DNA of 64,000 bases. Origin: Bacillus sp. ISL-41. Its GTDB lineage: Bacteria > Bacillota > Bacilli > Bacillales > Cytobacillaceae. This document shows positions 41,292 through 49,466 of the stretch, piece by piece; position 1 is the first letter of the stretch; each line of letters starts with the position of its first letter. Under the pieces are notes generated by a model. That model did no database searches. It had not been told where the DNA came from and worked only from the letters and a program-made list of their open reading frames with translations. Both the position numbers and the translations under genes were made by a program. The DNA lies in the NCBI RefSeq assembly GCF_018613235.1, contig NZ_JAGGQP010000011.1, positions 1 through 64,000 on the forward strand, written 5' to 3'.

Positions 41292-42806
41292 GTGGTGAAA
41301 GGGTTGGATCAGCAAAATATGAATGAAGAAAACAAAGAAGAGCTAAAGGGTCAAGAAAAGGCTGCAGAAGCAGAGACTAAGAATAGTTTTCTTCGGATAA
41401 AAAAGTTCCACTTTGCAATGCTGTTGTTTTTTCTAGTCTTTTTAACAGCGGGTATCACTACCTTTGCACTTGCTTTCGGCGAGGACAAGCCAGCGGTGCA
41501 GGTAATTAGGGAAAGAGAAGAATTTGCAAAGCTATACGACGCATACGATACTTTGAAAAATGACTATTTTGAGGAAGTCGATCAGGAAAAGCTAATAAAT
41601 GGTGCGATAGATGGAATGCTTGAATCCTTGGATGATCCATATTCGGATTATATGAGCCAGGAAGACGCAAAGAATTTCCATCAGAGTCTGTCATCTTCCT
41701 TTGAGGGAATTGGCGCAGAAATCCAGGAGCGGGATGGATTCATATTCATTGTCACTCCATTGAAAGGGTCTCCGGCTGAAAAGGCCGGCCTTCAACCAGA
41801 GGATAAAATCATGTCCGTCGATGGAAAAAGCCTTCAGGGTATGAGTTCAACCGAAGCAGTCGCTCTTATAAGAGGTGAAAAGGGAACAGACGTTAAGCTT
41901 TCCATTCTTCGCCAGGGTACAGAAAAACCAGTTGACGTCACCATTACCCGAGACACTATACCAATTGAAACGGTATATGGTGAGATGATGGACGACGGAA
42001 TAGCGAAAGTCCAGATTACCAATTTCTCGCAAAACACGGCAAATGAGCTCGTGAAGATATTGAATGACCTGCAAAAACAAGGGATGAAAGGTCTAGTTTT
42101 GGACCTTCGTCAAAATCCAGGCGGACTGCTGGATCAGGCAATAAAAATATCCAGCCTCTTTGTACCTAAGGGAGAAATACTTTTCCAGGTTGAAGACCGT
42201 GAAGGTAATGTAGATAAGTATCCATCAGAGAACGAAAATAAGAATAACCTTCCTTTAGTTGTCATCATTGATAAAGGGAGTGCGAGTGCATCCGAAATCC
42301 TGGCAGGAGCAGTCAGCGAATCTGCTGGAGTGCCTCTTGTAGGGGAAAAGTCATTTGGCAAAGGTACTGTCCAGCGGGCGGAAGATTTTTCAGACGGATC
42401 GAATATGAAGTTTACCACAGAAAAATGGTTGACACCTGAGGGCAATTGGATTCATAAGAAAGGCATAAAGCCGGACCATGAAGTATCCATGCCTGAATAT
42501 GCATCATTACCATTTATCGATCCGGAAACTGAATTGAAGGAATCAACAGCATCCGAACAGGTCAGGGCTGCACAAAAAATGCTCAAAGCTCTTGGGTTTG
42601 ATCCAGGCCGCGAAGACGGTTTTTATGATGAAAAAACAAAGGAAGCTGTGATTGCCTTCCAAAAATCAAAAGAACTGGATGAAACAGGTATCCTTAAAGG
42701 CAGCTCAACAATCGAACTAATGAATGCTTTACGCGAACAGATTAAAAATGACGACCCGCAAATTCAGAAAGCGATAGAAGTGTTGAAGCAGGAAATGAAT
42801 AATTAA
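41292..42806 (+). CDS. C-terminal processing peptidase (S41A, CtpA/CtpB type)
   Basis: A 504-residue membrane-anchored protease. Residues about 35-58 form the anchor (FHFAMLLFFLVFLTAGITTF). A PDZ domain follows near 120-205 (GFIFIVTPLKGSPAEKAGL), then the S41 catalytic domain with Ser in KGSASASEILAG and Lys in GEKSFGKGTVQ. A C-terminal peptidoglycan-binding module (VRAAQKMLKALGFDPGREDG) ends the protein. In bacilli such enzymes process secreted or sporulation-signalling proteins. The GTG at 41292 is a guess; TTG at 41304 is possible. Monocistronic. Confidence 0.92.
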   Translation: MVKGLDQQNMNEENKEELKGQEKAAEAETKNSFLRIKKFHFAMLLFFLVFLTAGITTFALAFGEDKPAVQVIREREEFAKLYDAYDTLKNDYFEEVDQEKLINGAIDGMLESLDDPYSDYMSQEDAKNFHQSLSSSFEGIGAEIQERDGFIFIVTPLKGSPAEKAGLQPEDKIMSVDGKSLQGMSSTEAVALIRGEKGTDVKLSILRQGTEKPVDVTITRDTIPIETVYGEMMDDGIAKVQITNFSQNTANELVKILNDLQKQGMKGLVLDLRQNPGGLLDQAIKISSLFVPKGEILFQVEDREGNVDKYPSENENKNNLPLVVIIDKGSASASEILAGAVSESAGVPLVGEKSFGKGTVQRAEDFSDGSNMKFTTEKWLTPEGNWIHKKGIKPDHEVSMPEYASLPFIDPETELKESTASEQVRAAQKMLKALGFDPGREDGFYDEKTKEAVIAFQKSKELDETGILKGSSTIELMNALREQIKNDDPQIQKAIEVLKQEMNN

Positions 42807-42810
42807 AAAG

Positions 42811-42837
42811 AATCTCCAGCTTTTGCTGGAGATTTTC
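42811..42837 (+). terminator. terminator of the S41 peptidase gene
   Basis: AATCTCCAGC and GCTGGAGATT around TTTT, followed by TT. Confidence 0.85.
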
Positions 42838-42869
42838 CACATTACATAGAAAGGATAGGCGGATGTGAA

Positions 42870-43784
42870 ATGAAAAAAACAGAGGTTTACATTTTATCCG
42901 GTTTCCTTGGTACCGGCAAAACGACATTACTTAAGCAAATTTTACAGCATGAAAAAGATAACGGACGCACCATTGCCGTTATGATGAATGAGCTTGGCAG
43001 TGTTTCGATCGATTCGGATGCTGTTGATACAGATGTTCCATTAAAAGAGCTTTTGGGAGGATGCATCTGCTGCACGATTCAGGATAAACTCGAATCTCAG
43101 ATTCAGGGATTACTATTTGATCATGATCTCGATGCGATTTATATAGAAACCACAGGTGCCGCACATCCAGTAGAGGTATTGGATGCTGTCCTTTCCCCAT
43201 TGTTTGCTGACAAGCTTGCAATCAAGGGGATCATCACAACAGTTGATGGCCAGCAGTGGCTCAATAGGAGAACGCTAGACCCCCAGGTACATCAGCTCTT
43301 GCTTGAACAAGTGAAGCATGCGGATCTGATTATCGTCAATAAATCAGACTTGCTCAATGAAGCCGAGAAGGCAAAAGTTAACATGGACATTCAGGGATTC
43401 AACCCACAAGCTAAATGTATTTTAAGTACCTATTCGAAAATGCCTATGAAACTGCTGGAAGGATTGGCTTATACCGAAGAAGCTAAAAGTTCTGGGGCGC
43501 ATGTTCAGTCTGATCTGAGGATAAGCACGTTTGTGCATCGATTTGACGGAGCGATCAGCCAGAAAGATTTTGAAGATTTTTTGAGGGCGCTGCCGGATTC
43601 CATATACCGGATAAAAGGATATGTTTTATTTGACCATTCCCAGTACCCAGACCTGTTCCAGTACTCATACGGGATGCCATTGTATATGAAGGAATATATG
43701 AAAATGCCGCTCAATCTCGTATTCATCGGCCAGGTAACAGACTGGAGCCTGCTTAAACAGCAGCTGATGGATCTGGAAAAGTAA
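42870..43784 (+). CDS. CobW/COG0523 GTPase (metal-insertion chaperone)
   Basis: A 304-residue GTPase. P-loop in SGFLGTGKTTLLKQ, the metal-binding CxCC in GGCICCTIQDKL (the COG0523 hallmark), a Walker B-like region at IYIETTGAAHP and NKSDLL for guanine. Members of this family supply zinc or cobalt to target proteins, often under zinc limitation. No Zur box is apparent upstream (only 60 bases of intergenic DNA), so regulation is unclear. A short C-terminal CobW-C domain is present. Start after AAAGGATAGGCGG. Confidence 0.9.
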   Translation: MKKTEVYILSGFLGTGKTTLLKQILQHEKDNGRTIAVMMNELGSVSIDSDAVDTDVPLKELLGGCICCTIQDKLESQIQGLLFDHDLDAIYIETTGAAHPVEVLDAVLSPLFADKLAIKGIITTVDGQQWLNRRTLDPQVHQLLLEQVKHADLIIVNKSDLLNEAEKAKVNMDIQGFNPQAKCILSTYSKMPMKLLEGLAYTEEAKSSGAHVQSDLRISTFVHRFDGAISQKDFEDFLRALPDSIYRIKGYVLFDHSQYPDLFQYSYGMPLYMKEYMKMPLNLVFIGQVTDWSLLKQQLMDLEK

Positions 43785-43798
43785 GTTCATCACCAATT

Positions 43799-43822
43799 TA
43801 CCCAGCTAATGCTGGGTTTTTT
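43799..43822 (+). terminator. terminator of the CobW-like gene
   Basis: TACCCAGC, TAAT and GCTGGGTTTTTT. Confidence 0.8.
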
Positions 43823-43942
43823 GTTTGCTTTAATGGAGTCACCTGAATAGCAGCAAGCAAAAAAGCAAAAACTTTCATGAAGCATTATTCTGTTCAGTTG
43901 GAATTTAAAAGCAAATCAAGGTTAAAGCCGAGTGAAAAAGAG

Positions 43943-44788
43943 ATGATCAAAATGCAAACAATAAAAGTAATAATATTGACAATTGTTCTCCTTGCCACAG
44001 CCGGGTATAGCATAGAAGCAGGGAAGACTGCCAAAACAGAGCAAGTCAAAATGTTACAGTGGGAAGAGGTAAATGAAATTCTGCCAAGGTATAGCAAGTT
44101 CACAGTTGTCGATCTTGAAACAGGCATGAAATTCCGAGTACAAAGAAGGGCAGGAAGCAACCATGCAGATGTCCAGCCATTATCACCAAAAGATACTGCA
44201 ATCATGAAGAAAATTTATGATGGGAAATGGAGCTGGAAGCGGAGGGCGATTATCGTCATCTCGGAAGAAGGGAAAATCGCAGCGTCAATGCATGGGATGC
44301 CACATGGCGGAGGAGCCTTGAAGAATAACTTTCCGGGTCATTTTTGCATCCATTTTTATGGAAGTACGACGCACCGGACAAATTTCATGGATCTATCCCA
44401 TAAACTTATGATCTTGAAATCAGCAGGAAAGCTTGAAAAATATTTGGAACAAACTGACCCTTACGACTTGGTAAACGCGTATATCGCCGGATTGAAGCAG
44501 CAGGACCCTGACATCGTCTCTTTGGTCTCACTGCAAAACCTTGAGTGGGGGAAGGTCCTGTACAAAATCGAGAATATCAGGGTTTCACGGATGGAAGTAC
44601 TGCCCGCTGAAGATGTGGGAGATCAGATGAGCCTTACTGTCCCTGTCGAGGTTAATTTACAGCTAAAAGGGATTGGCGGCAAGAGCTTTACGGGTAAAGT
44701 CCTCCTGGTGAGGTTCATGCCTAATGAACAATGGAGAGTTGATTCAATAAAGTTTTTTGAGAAAGCTGGAATAAATGTAAGCAATTAA
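43943..44788 (+). CDS. secreted protein with a His/Cys box resembling YkuD
   Basis: About 281 residues. From the ATG at 43943 (or 43952) the N-terminus (MQTIKVIILTIVLLATAGYS) is a signal peptide. The core has VDLETGMKFRVQRRAG, then SMHGMPHGGGALKNNFPGHF and CIHFYGSTTHR. The spacing HG-x15-GHFCIHF resembles the L,D-transpeptidase box HG...S-x-GC-h-R/N, with the Arg/Asn replaced. It could be a divergent L,D-transpeptidase-like enzyme or an inactive relative. Last 60 residues unassigned. Transcribed alone. Confidence 0.6.
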   Translation: MIKMQTIKVIILTIVLLATAGYSIEAGKTAKTEQVKMLQWEEVNEILPRYSKFTVVDLETGMKFRVQRRAGSNHADVQPLSPKDTAIMKKIYDGKWSWKRRAIIVISEEGKIAASMHGMPHGGGALKNNFPGHFCIHFYGSTTHRTNFMDLSHKLMILKSAGKLEKYLEQTDPYDLVNAYIAGLKQQDPDIVSLVSLQNLEWGKVLYKIENIRVSRMEVLPAEDVGDQMSLTVPVEVNLQLKGIGGKSFTGKVLLVRFMPNEQWRVDSIKFFEKAGINVSN

Positions 44789-44817
44789 AAAGCTTGAGAA
44801 AAATCTCAAGCTTTTTT
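44787..44817 (+). terminator. rho-independent terminator
   Basis: AAAAAGCTTGAGA and its complement around AAAA with six Ts. Confidence 0.9.
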
Positions 44818-44857
44818 CTTCTGCAATAAGATCAGTGGTCATAACGCCTGGTTTTCC

Positions 44858-45097
44858 TTAGCTTTCCCCAAACTTGGCAAATGTCTTTTCATCCTCAACA
44901 AGTCCACAAGCAGCACACTGGATTTTAAGTTCTGGACCTTTGTATGGAAGATGAAAAGGCTCAAGCTGGTCATTTGAATATTGCTCCACAATTTCACCTG
45001 ATTGAGGATTCAGCTTTACAGGCTGGGGAACTTGGGAAATCATATTGAATCTAGTCCTGTTCGTCTTGCAGTTAGGGCATCGATACGGTTTGCTCAT
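44858..45097 (-). CDS. small two-CxxC zinc-ribbon protein
   Basis: A 79-residue protein with CPNC near residue 7 and CAAC near residue 61; the two pairs can bind one zinc in a ribbon. The middle (VPQPVKLNPQSGEIVEQY) is a linker. The ATG follows AAAGGAGAATAAC. Function unknown; it is divergent from the next gene. Confidence 0.75.
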   Translation of the reverse strand: MSKPYRCPNCKTNRTRFNMISQVPQPVKLNPQSGEIVEQYSNDQLEPFHLPYKGPELKIQCAACGLVEDEKTFAKFGES

Positions 45098-45203
45098 AGT
45101 TATTCTCCTTTAAAGTAATTTAACTTATTTTTTGCATTGTCAGCCTGAATTATGTAAATATACTAGTGAGGGTTTGACTATGTTATGTATATCAGGAGGC
45201 TAC

Positions 45204-45491
45204 ATGATGGCAGCGAGGGATTATGAAAAGTTACTTAATGAATACAGGACCATATGGAACAACCGGAAACTTCATTCTGAACAGTTACCAGAAAAAATAC
45301 TTAAAGATGCTATTTATAGAGAATTGAAGGATGAAAACTCCCATCCAAGAGCAAGAAGGACATTAATGGAAAAATACTACCTTTCCACAAAAAGGATCCT
45401 GGAAGCATCTTTGGAAAGTGACAGTAAAATGATGTTAATACAGTTGCATATGGAATTGGCTGAGGCAATTAAAGAAGAAGCGGGAAAATAA
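45204..45491 (+). CDS. hypothetical helical protein, 95 aa
   Basis: A basic, all-helical cytosolic protein (ARDYEKLLNEYRTIWNNRKL, then SDSKMMLIQLHMELAEAI). The start ATGATG at 45204 follows AGGAGG; the frame from 45132 is not used. I do not recognise a family. No gene lies between 45492 and the cst promoter at 45720. Confidence 0.65.
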   Translation: MMAARDYEKLLNEYRTIWNNRKLHSEQLPEKILKDAIYRELKDENSHPRARRTLMEKYYLSTKRILEASLESDSKMMLIQLHMELAEAIKEEAGK

Positions 45492-45719
45492 ATCCATAAA
45501 CAGCACTTCAACCAGGGAAGGCATTGATTTCAAAGCACCTAAAAAGCACCAAAACTCATCTGCAAAACAAATTAGCCTGGACCGCATCATAACTGATAAT
45601 TGGCATTTAAATAACGGTGTGTATGATGCCAAAATGATATAGAATGTTTAAAGAGGGAAGGGATCCTTGCTTCTTTTTTTGCTTGGCAAAACAAATGTCA
45701 AAAAATATCATCATAACTA

Positions 45720-45746
45720 TTGATTTTATACCCCGTATGGTATAAT
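45720..45746 (+). promoter_or_regulatory. CstR-type operator and promoter 1
   Basis: TTATACC-CCGTAT-GGTATAA at 45726-45745 is a perfect dyad overlapping the -10 TATAAT (45741-45746). The half-sites ATACC and GGTAT match CsoR/CstR-family operators. It controls the rhodanese-like gene at 45800 and cstR. The -35 is weak (TTGATT spaced 15 bases). Confidence 0.75.
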
Positions 45747-45799
45747 ATCAATATTATAAGTTCAGTAATGAACAAGTTAAAACAAGAGGTGAAGAGTAG

Positions 45800-46126
45800 T
45801 TGCTCACAACTTTAATCATCAGTCTCCTTCTAGTTACCTTGGTTTTTAACCGTTACGTTCCAGTCAGGAATCTACCGGCGGTAAAGGACTATGAAAAGGA
45901 TGCGGTTTTTGTCGATCTCAGAGATTATCAGGATTCTGCGAAAAATCCAGTAAATGGTGCCATTAATATTCCTTGTGGATATTTGAAACGTTATATAAAA
46001 GAAATTCCAGACAGGCATATCGTCATCATTGCCTCAAATGAATTGGAAAAGAATTTTGGAGCAAGATTGCTTAAGAAATATGGTTACAATGTTAAAGGAT
46101 ATACAATTACTGGACCATCACAATAG
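45800..46126 (+). CDS. membrane-anchored rhodanese-like protein, active Cys absent
   Basis: A 108-residue protein with an N-terminal anchor (LTTLIISLLLVTLVFNRYV) from a TTG after AGAGGTGAAGAG. The rhodanese fold is visible (VFVDLRDYQDS, GAINIPCGYL). The active loop, normally V-x-CRSG-x-RS, reads IIASNELEKN; the catalytic Cys is Ala. It is therefore unlikely to transfer sulfur and may bind or scaffold. It precedes cstR by 11 bases in one operon. Confidence 0.75.
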   Translation: MLTTLIISLLLVTLVFNRYVPVRNLPAVKDYEKDAVFVDLRDYQDSAKNPVNGAINIPCGYLKRYIKEIPDRHIVIIASNELEKNFGARLLKKYGYNVKGYTITGPSQ

Positions 46127-46137
46127 GAGGTGGCAAG

Positions 46138-46401
46138 GTGGAGTACAATAAAGAGATAGTCAATCGCTTGAAAAGAATTGAAGGACAGGTCAGGGGAAGT
46201 ATCCGGCTGCTTGAAGAACAGGAAGAATGCAAGTCGGTCGTGACACAATTGTCAGCAATTCGCTCTGCGGTTGACCGAACCATTGCTTTGGTTGTCAGCA
46301 AAAATCTTGAACAATGCCTAATCAGCGATTTACAAGAAGGCAGAGAAACGTCCCAGGCTGTAAATGATGCTGTAGAATTGCTTGTTAAGAGCAGGAAATA
46401 A
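46138..46401 (+). CDS. cstR: persulfide-sensing repressor CstR
   Basis: An 87-residue CsoR-family helical repressor starting at GTG after AGGAGGTGGCAAG. The two sensing cysteines are in EECKSVVTQLS and KNLEQCL. The copper-ligand His of CsoR is Asn here (KNLEQC versus the SH-type motif), which places it with CstR, the regulator of sulfide/persulfide detoxification in Staphylococcus. The end AVELLVKSRK also matches CstR. Two matching operators flank the gene, and rhodanese genes surround it, so it controls them. Confidence 0.88.
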   Translation: MEYNKEIVNRLKRIEGQVRGSIRLLEEQEECKSVVTQLSAIRSAVDRTIALVVSKNLEQCLISDLQEGRETSQAVNDAVELLVKSRK

Positions 46402-46414
46402 TGAATTTCTGTTC

Positions 46415-46457
46415 TTGACAAGGCGATTTTTGTCACTTAAAATACCCTTATGGGTAT
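46415..46457 (+). promoter_or_regulatory. CstR-type operator and promoter 2
   Basis: -35 TTGACA (46415-46420), 17 bases, -10 TAAAAT (46438-46443), then a perfect operator ATACCC-TTAT-GGGTAT at 46442-46457 overlapping the -10. It drives the two rhodanese genes downstream. Confidence 0.85.
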
Positions 46458-46528
46458 ATGGGTGTATAAGCATGCATCCCTGATAAATCATGACTTACTA
46501 AAATATGAGAAAAAAGAGGTGCATTCGG

Positions 46529-46894
46529 ATGGATGTAGTAATTAATGTATTAATCGTTGTCCTTGCAGCAGCTTTCTTATGGAGCCGCTTCGCTCCAACT
46601 AAGGGAGTAAATCAAATCACGACAGCACAATTAGGTGAAATGATGAAAGCCAAGAAGGCTGGAGTGCAATACGTGGATGTAAGAACTCCTGGAGAATATA
46701 AAGGAAACCATATCAAAGGATTTAAGAACATCCCACTGCAGCAGCTTGGTAACCGCACAGGAGAACTTTCCCAGGAAAAAGATGTAGTTGTTATTTGCCA
46801 GAGCGGTATGCGCAGCAGCCAGGCAAGCAAGTTGTTGAAAAAGGCTGGATTTAAAAGTGTGACTAATGTAAAGGGCGGCATGAGCGCCTGGTAA
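46529..46894 (+). CDS. membrane-anchored rhodanese
   Basis: A 121-residue protein from the ATG eight bases after AGAGGTG. The N-terminal helix (VVINVLIVVLAAAFLW) anchors a rhodanese domain: VQYVDVRTPGEYKGNHIKG and the active loop ICQSGMRSSQASKLL with catalytic Cys. It transfers sulfane sulfur between persulfide donors. Driven by operator 2. The next rhodanese gene follows after 19 bases. Confidence 0.88.
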   Translation: MDVVINVLIVVLAAAFLWSRFAPTKGVNQITTAQLGEMMKAKKAGVQYVDVRTPGEYKGNHIKGFKNIPLQQLGNRTGELSQEKDVVVICQSGMRSSQASKLLKKAGFKSVTNVKGGMSAW

Positions 46895-46913
46895 TGATAA
46901 GGAGGAAATTGAA

Positions 46914-47207
46914 ATGCGTCAGATGACACCAACAGAAGTGCAAAATGGATTGGGCTCCAATGAATTCGAAGTTGTAGATGTTCGTGAAGTAAATGAAGTA
47001 GCACAAGGTAAAATTCCGGGAGCAATTCATATTCCATTACGTCTGCTTGAATTCAGGATGAATGAGTTAGACAAGAACAAAACTTATGTAATGGTCTGCC
47101 GTTCAGGCGGCCGCAGCTCCAGAGCTACACAGTTCCTTGACTACTATGGCTATAATGTGATCAATATGCAAGGCGGCATGATGGCTTGGCAGGGTTCAAC
47201 AGAATAA
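46914..47207 (+). CDS. soluble rhodanese
   Basis: A 97-residue single-domain rhodanese: FEVVDVREVNEVAQGKIPGA, and the active loop VCRSGGRSSRATQFL with Cys. Strong site AAGGAGG before ATG. With the anchored copy upstream it forms a sulfide-detoxification pair under CstR. The classical partners CstA/CstB and sulfide:quinone reductase are not in the window. Confidence 0.9.
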   Translation: MRQMTPTEVQNGLGSNEFEVVDVREVNEVAQGKIPGAIHIPLRLLEFRMNELDKNKTYVMVCRSGGRSSRATQFLDYYGYNVINMQGGMMAWQGSTE

Positions 47208-47217
47208 AACAAAAATG

Positions 47218-47245
47218 GAGATGGCGGAAGCCATCTCTTTGATTT
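47218..47245 (+). terminator. terminator of the rhodanese pair
   Basis: GAGATGGC and GCCATCTC around GGAA, followed by TTTGATTTT. Confidence 0.75.
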
Positions 47246-47396
47246 TGAGAAAGTGAATATAATCTTCTAGCATTTGAATACATAAAGAGAAGGATTTTTC
47301 CAGTAAATGTCGAAATATGCTTGATTGTGCGTTGCTTTATTCGTACACTAAGAAAGAAGGGGAAATTTCGACAATTAGTAACAAGGAGGAATTCTG

Positions 47397-47681
47397 ATGT
47401 CTGGTTTAAGCCGCGTGGAGTTGGAACTTGTTAATGAAACTGTTCATGTCGAAGGTATCCATGACTTGCTTGTTAGGGGATGCTGGGTTGAGGAAGATGA
47501 CCATCGCTGCATAATATCCCTGGGTCAAATTGAGTTCACTGGTGGTTTTCATGATTCTTATTTTAAAATTAGCCTGAAACCTTATGAGCTTTTCATTGAA
47601 TCAGATAGCCCGTGGGAGCTGGAAGTGCTTGCAGAGGAACTGAAAGAGATAGCCGTAAAAAAGGCAATAATGACAAAATGA
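47397..47681 (+). CDS. hypothetical protein, 94 aa
   Basis: A 94-residue protein with strong AAGGAGG. Beta-rich first part (LSRVELELVNETVHVEGI), VRGCWVEEDDHRCIISLG, and a helical end (LEVLAEELKEIAVKKAI). No family recognised; soluble. It lies alone between the rhodanese and the lipoprotein operons. Confidence 0.6.
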   Translation: MSGLSRVELELVNETVHVEGIHDLLVRGCWVEEDDHRCIISLGQIEFTGGFHDSYFKISLKPYELFIESDSPWELEVLAEELKEIAVKKAIMTK

Positions 47682-47697
47682 CAATATACATATTTAT

Positions 47698-47727
47698 GAC
47701 TTGTCTCCTCGGGGGGCAAGTTTTTTC
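47698..47727 (+). terminator. imperfect terminator
   Basis: ACTTGTCTCC pairs imperfectly with GGGGCAAGT, followed by six Ts. Confidence 0.6.
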
Positions 47728-47815
47728 ATTTTACTGGGGTGGTCCGATTTCATAGAATTATCACAAATTAGAGATATAATAATGTGAGATACTTGTGAGA
47801 GAAAAGGAGTAAATT

Positions 47816-48781
47816 ATGAAGCAGATTTTAATAATTGCCGCAACGACTTTCACTGTTTTTTTATCTGCCTGCTCTTTGAAATCTTTTGAGCCTATACCAA
47901 GAGATTCTTCTTTTATTTCTACGATAAATATCAAGGAAATGACAATCTCCTTCTATGACATGGATAAAGATGAAAAGTTACCTGACTGGAATGTTGACCG
48001 CCCGTACATTGGAGGTCTGATTCTGCCTGACAAAGATACAATATTGCTTTATGGAAAGGCTGTAGAGACCGCAGACTTATATTCATTAAGCAGAGGGAAG
48101 AAGATTGAATCCTGGAAAACAGGAGAGGGAATCGTGAACGCACTATTAGTCGGGGATGGAACCGAAATAGCCTTTGCTGACCAGGAAAGAGACAGTGTGC
48201 GATTTTTTGATATAGATGGTACAGAATTGGATGAAGTCAAAGTAGAAAAAGAGCCGTTGACACTTCTTGAGGCCGAGGAAAAACTTTATGCAATCAGTGA
48301 TAAACAAGAAATGCTAAGCATAGTGAACCTGGAAAATAAAGAGCGGCTTCCAGGGTTTGAGATTCACCCAGCTGCAGCCGGTGCGTTAATGTGCAGGGAA
48401 AAAGGGGAGCTGTGGATTGGTGGACATGGAAAAGGAACTGAAGTTGAGGAGCGGATACACATATACGACTTTAATAATGGCACTTTGATAAAAGAGATTT
48501 CTGCACCTGTCATGCCTGTGGATTTCACCAAGGGTGAAGATGATATATTTGTCCTGAGCCATGGTTCGAATATGCTTTATAAATTAGCTGGGGACGGATC
48601 AAAGAAGGATTCGATAAAGGTAGGTGCGAATCCGTTCGAAATCGACTTTTTTGCGGATAAGCTTATTGTTGCTGGTTATGACAGCAATGAGGTATATATA
48701 ATCGACCCAGACAGCCTGTCCATTGAAAAAACGCTTGAAGTTGGCAACGGGCCATTCCAAATAGTGAAAAGGGAGAGATAA
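47816..48781 (+). CDS. lipoprotein with beta-propeller repeats
   Basis: A 321-residue lipoprotein: KQILIIAATTFTVFLSACS with lipobox LSAC. The rest is repeated blades of about 45 residues (e.g. VGDGTEIAFADQERDSVRFF, KGEDDIFVLSHGSNMLYKLA, ADKLIVAGYDSNEVYIIDPD), a YncE/WD-like propeller. It is outside the membrane and probably binds a ligand or a protein. It precedes the response regulator by four bases, so it belongs to the two-component operon and may be its sensor accessory. Confidence 0.8.
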   Translation: MKQILIIAATTFTVFLSACSLKSFEPIPRDSSFISTINIKEMTISFYDMDKDEKLPDWNVDRPYIGGLILPDKDTILLYGKAVETADLYSLSRGKKIESWKTGEGIVNALLVGDGTEIAFADQERDSVRFFDIDGTELDEVKVEKEPLTLLEAEEKLYAISDKQEMLSIVNLENKERLPGFEIHPAAAGALMCREKGELWIGGHGKGTEVEERIHIYDFNNGTLIKEISAPVMPVDFTKGEDDIFVLSHGSNMLYKLAGDGSKKDSIKVGANPFEIDFFADKLIVAGYDSNEVYIIDPDSLSIEKTLEVGNGPFQIVKRER

Positions 48782-48785
48782 CAGG

Positions 48786-49466
48786 ATGAATCCCATAAAT
48801 GTTTTAATCATAGACGACGAAGAGGATATGCGCAATCTTGTCCAAATGTATTTGGAGAACTCTGGATTTAGATGCGTCCATGCTGCTGATGGAGCAGAAG
48901 GATTGAGAAAACTGCATGAAGAAGATTTTGACCTCGTCATTCTTGATATTATGATGCCTTTTGAAGATGGCTTTGCCGTGTGTGGAAAGATACGCACCTT
49001 TTCACAAGTGCCGATTATCTTTTTATCAGCTAAAGGCGAAGAATGGGATAAAGTTAGAGGGCTCCAGCTCGGAGGAGATGATTATATCGTCAAGCCTTTC
49101 AGCCCGGGAGAACTTGTAGCCAGAATTAATGCATTGTTAAGAAGAACATCTTTTGTCAAGAATGATGAAGACACAGTGACTTTAGGCAAGATTAACATTG
49201 ATAAAAAGGGAAGAAGGGTCAGTGTGGAAGGAGAAATTGTCCCGCTTACCCTCAAAGAGTTTGAGTTGCTCGTTTTTCTGGTTCAACACCAGGGCCAGGC
49301 CCTAAGCAGGGAGCAGCTTCTTGAATTTGTGTGGGGTATGGATTATCATGGCAGCTTGAGGACTGTCGATACGCACATCAAGACGCTGAGGATGAAATTG
49401 GGAACAGGAGACTATATTCAAACCATTTGGGGTGTAGGGTATAAATTCGAGGTGCCGGCAACATGA
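48786..49466 (+). CDS. OmpR/PhoB-type response regulator
   Basis: A 226-residue regulator. Receiver domain: acidic pocket in LIIDDEEDMRNLV, phosphoacceptor Asp in DLVILDIMMPFEDG, switch residues in FLSAKG and the Lys in DYIVKPF. C-terminal winged helix with LTLKEFELLVFLVQHQGQALSR and RTVDTHIKTLRMKLG. It overlaps the kinase gene by four bases. Target genes are unknown; the propeller and YtkA-like lipoproteins beside it are candidates. Confidence 0.95.
   Translation: MNPINVLIIDDEEDMRNLVQMYLENSGFRCVHAADGAEGLRKLHEEDFDLVILDIMMPFEDGFAVCGKIRTFSQVPIIFLSAKGEEWDKVRGLQLGGDDYIVKPFSPGELVARINALLRRTSFVKNDEDTVTLGKINIDKKGRRVSVEGEIVPLTLKEFELLVFLVQHQGQALSREQLLEFVWGMDYHGSLRTVDTHIKTLRMKLGTGDYIQTIWGVGYKFEVPAT

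Noticed and set aside
46138-46401. The CsoR-family gene could be csoR for the copA operon.
   Set aside because: The copper-ligand His is Asn and the neighbours are rhodaneses, which fit CstR.
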